From contig JAGXFU010000008.1 of NCBI GenBank assembly GCA_024637115.1, forward strand, positions 106,083-170,082: a stretch of 64,000 nucleotides of DNA, written 5' to 3'. Shown here piece after piece: positions 62,721-64,000 of this stretch. This DNA is from Actinomycetes bacterium. GTDB lineage: Bacteria > Actinomycetota > Coriobacteriia > Anaerosomatales > JAGXFU01. The position numbers and the translations under genes were made by a program. Position 1 is the first letter of the stretch, and each line of letters begins with the position of its first letter. The notes under the pieces are model-generated. The model saw only the letters and a list, made by a program, of their open reading frames with translations, did not search any database and had not been told where the DNA came from.

Positions 62721-64000
62721 GCGAACGAATGACCGGCGCGGAAGCGATGGTTCGCTGCTTGGAGGCCGAAGGAGTAGAAGTGCTCTTTGGCTATCCGGGC
62801 GGTGTCGCGCTTCCGATATTCGATGCGCTGTGGGATTCCGAGCAGATTCGTACGATTCTGCCGCGCCATGAGCAGGGCGCAGTCCACATGGCCGACGGCT
62901 ATGCACGTGCGACCGGAAAGGTCGCGCCTGTCGTTGTCACGAGCGGTCCGGGTGCGACCAACACGATCACCGGACTCGCGAATGCATACATGGACTCGAT
63001 CCCCCTGGTGGTGTTCACGGCTCAGGTTTCCTCGGCAGTCATTGGTACCGACGCCTTCCAGGAAGCTGATATGACCGGCATCACGCTGCCGATCACCAAG
63101 CACAACTACCTGATCAAGCGCTCCGAGGATATCCCGACGGTGATCAAAGAGGCGTTCCATATCGCCACCACGGGTCGTCCGGGTCCGGTGCTTATCGACC
63201 TGCCGGTCGACGTGGCCAAGGGTGAGATCGACTTCGAGTATCCGGAGTCGGTGAATCTGCCCGGCTACAAGCCAACGTACAAAGGCCACGCCAAGCAGGT
63301 CAAGCAGGCCGCTCAGATGATCACCAAGGCGCGCAAGCCCCTGCTGTACGTGGGCGGCGGCGTGATTGCGTCGAACGCTTCGGCGGAGCTCAAGGAACTC
63401 GCCGAGCTCATGCAGCTGCCGGTCACGACCACGATGATGGGCAAAGGCTGTTTCCCCGAAGATCATCACCTGTGGATCGGCATGCCGGGTATGCACGGTG
63501 CCAAGTACACCAACTACACGCTCACCGAGGCCGATCTGCTCATTGCGGTCGGCGTGCGATTCGATGACCGCGTGACCGGCAAGCTCGCGAGCTTTGCGAG
63601 TAAGGCCAAAGTCATCCATATCGACATCGATCCGGCGGAGATCGGCAAGAACAAGGCGGTCGACATCCCGATCGTTGGCGATGCAAAGCATATTCTTACG
63701 GGCATCGTTGCCGAATTGCGCAAAGGCGGAGCGGAACCGCGCACTGATGCGTGGATGCGCGCGGTCGATGACTGGCGCAAGCGGTTCCCGCTGCACTACG
63801 GCGGTGCCGACGATGGTCAGCTCTACCCGCAGTACGTCGTGCAGCGTGTCAGCGAGCTCACCAAGGATCGCGATACCGTCATCTGTACTGAGGTCGGGCA
63901 GAACCAGATGTGGGCGTGTCAGTTCTATACGCTGCGTCGTCCGCGGACCTGGATCTCATCCGGCGGCCTGGGAACGATGGGCTTTGGTCTGCCTGCCGCA
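62717..64000 (+). CDS. ilvB: acetolactate synthase large subunit (partial, runs off the window)
   Basis: The first 428 codons of the ThDP-dependent acetolactate synthase catalytic subunit. The start is GTG 62717, overlapping the ilvD stop (GTGA). Motifs: FGYPGG, the catalytic Glu in [52 protein letters not shown] and FDDRVTGK; the ThDP-diphosphate region [13 protein letters not shown] is reached at the edge. It makes acetolactate or acetohydroxybutyrate. The small subunit, ilvC and leu genes are expected further right. Confidence 0.95.
   Translation, partial: MSERMTGAEAMVRCLEAEGVEVLFGYPGGVALPIFDALWDSEQIRTILPRHEQGAVHMADGYARATGKVAPVVVTSGPGATNTITGLANAYMDSIPLVVFTAQVSSAVIGTDAFQEADMTGITLPITKHNYLIKRSEDIPTVIKEAFHIATTGRPGPVLIDLPVDVAKGEIDFEYPESVNLPGYKPTYKGHAKQVKQAAQMITKARKPLLYVGGGVIASNASAELKELAELMQLPVTTTMMGKGCFPEDHHLWIGMPGMHGAKYTNYTLTEADLLIAVGVRFDDRVTGKLASFASKAKVIHIDIDPAEIGKNKAVDIPIVGDAKHILTGIVAELRKGGAEPRTDAWMRAVDDWRKRFPLHYGGADDGQLYPQYVVQRVSELTKDRDTVICTEVGQNQMWACQFYTLRRPRTWISSGGLGTMGFGLPAA

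Overview
The window is GC-rich chromosomal DNA with short gaps, frequent GTG/TTG starts behind purine-rich ribosome binding sites, and many ATGA/GTGA stop-start overlaps. The gene set points to an anaerobic or facultative, sediment or subsurface member of the Actinomycetota, most likely a Coriobacteriia-like lineage. It includes a very large multiheme cytochrome, heme-binding sensors, cell-wall-binding-repeat-2 surface proteins, and a transcription-terminating T-box leader ahead of ilvD-ilvB. The lineage is inferred from gene content only; there is no rRNA or tRNA gene in the window.

Layout. 0-1.75 kb: two unrecognised minus-strand genes. 2-5.2 kb: a His-rich PadR regulator with an operator array, a UbiB-family kinase and a membrane protein. 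5.2-7.5 kb: a TetA-like MFS pump behind a possible 20-codon leader, then a pirin. 7.6-16.7 kb: a 1452-aa beta-helix surface protein with three cell-wall-binding repeats, then a zinc-ribbon protein directly abutting a 1314-aa secreted protein whose C-terminus looks like a nuclease toxin domain. 16.7-22 kb (minus): an SNase lipoprotein, a heme-binding HAMP sensor, the multiheme cytochrome (35 CXnCH motifs) and a 67-aa protein. 22.3-25.6 kb: two orphan histidine kinases. 25.7-31.5 kb: small membrane proteins, a beta-hydroxyacid dehydrogenase, and a minus-strand cluster of zinc-ribbon and lipoproteins. 31.6-38.2 kb (minus): a YyaL-like thioredoxin protein coupled to a solute-binding-domain histidine kinase, an MFS carrier, and a heme-sensing diguanylate cyclase. 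38.7-46.4 kb: NAD salvage (pncB, pncA), DegV, Fe-S flavoprotein, GNAT, GH1 glycosidase, rhodanese-like lipoprotein. 46.5-51.8 kb: NYN-LOTUS protein, RlmKL, YgjP-like metallopeptidase, DUF192 protein, AcuC-like deacetylase. 52-58.1 kb: a 2-oxoacid chain operon (homocitrate/Re-citrate synthase-like, LeuC-like, LeuD-like, HEAT-like protein, isocitrate dehydrogenase-type enzyme) and a beta-propeller protein. 58.3-64 kb: a fourth histidine kinase, then the T-box leader, ilvD and the start of ilvB.

Two points stand out. First, the cytochrome has 16 canonical CXXCH motifs plus 19 with four to ten residues between the cysteines, including four tandem repeats of a CX4CH-CX5CH-CX8CH triad. It sits beside a CX3CH sensor and close to sensor kinases, so this stretch looks like an extracellular electron transfer and redox-sensing island. 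Second, the LeuCD-like operon ends in a dehydrogenase with the isocitrate-type S-x-N motif rather than a LeuB. This suggests a citrate-to-2-oxoglutarate branch built from HCS/LeuCD-family enzymes, while true leucine synthesis probably lies with the Leu-type (CUG) T-box operon at the right end.
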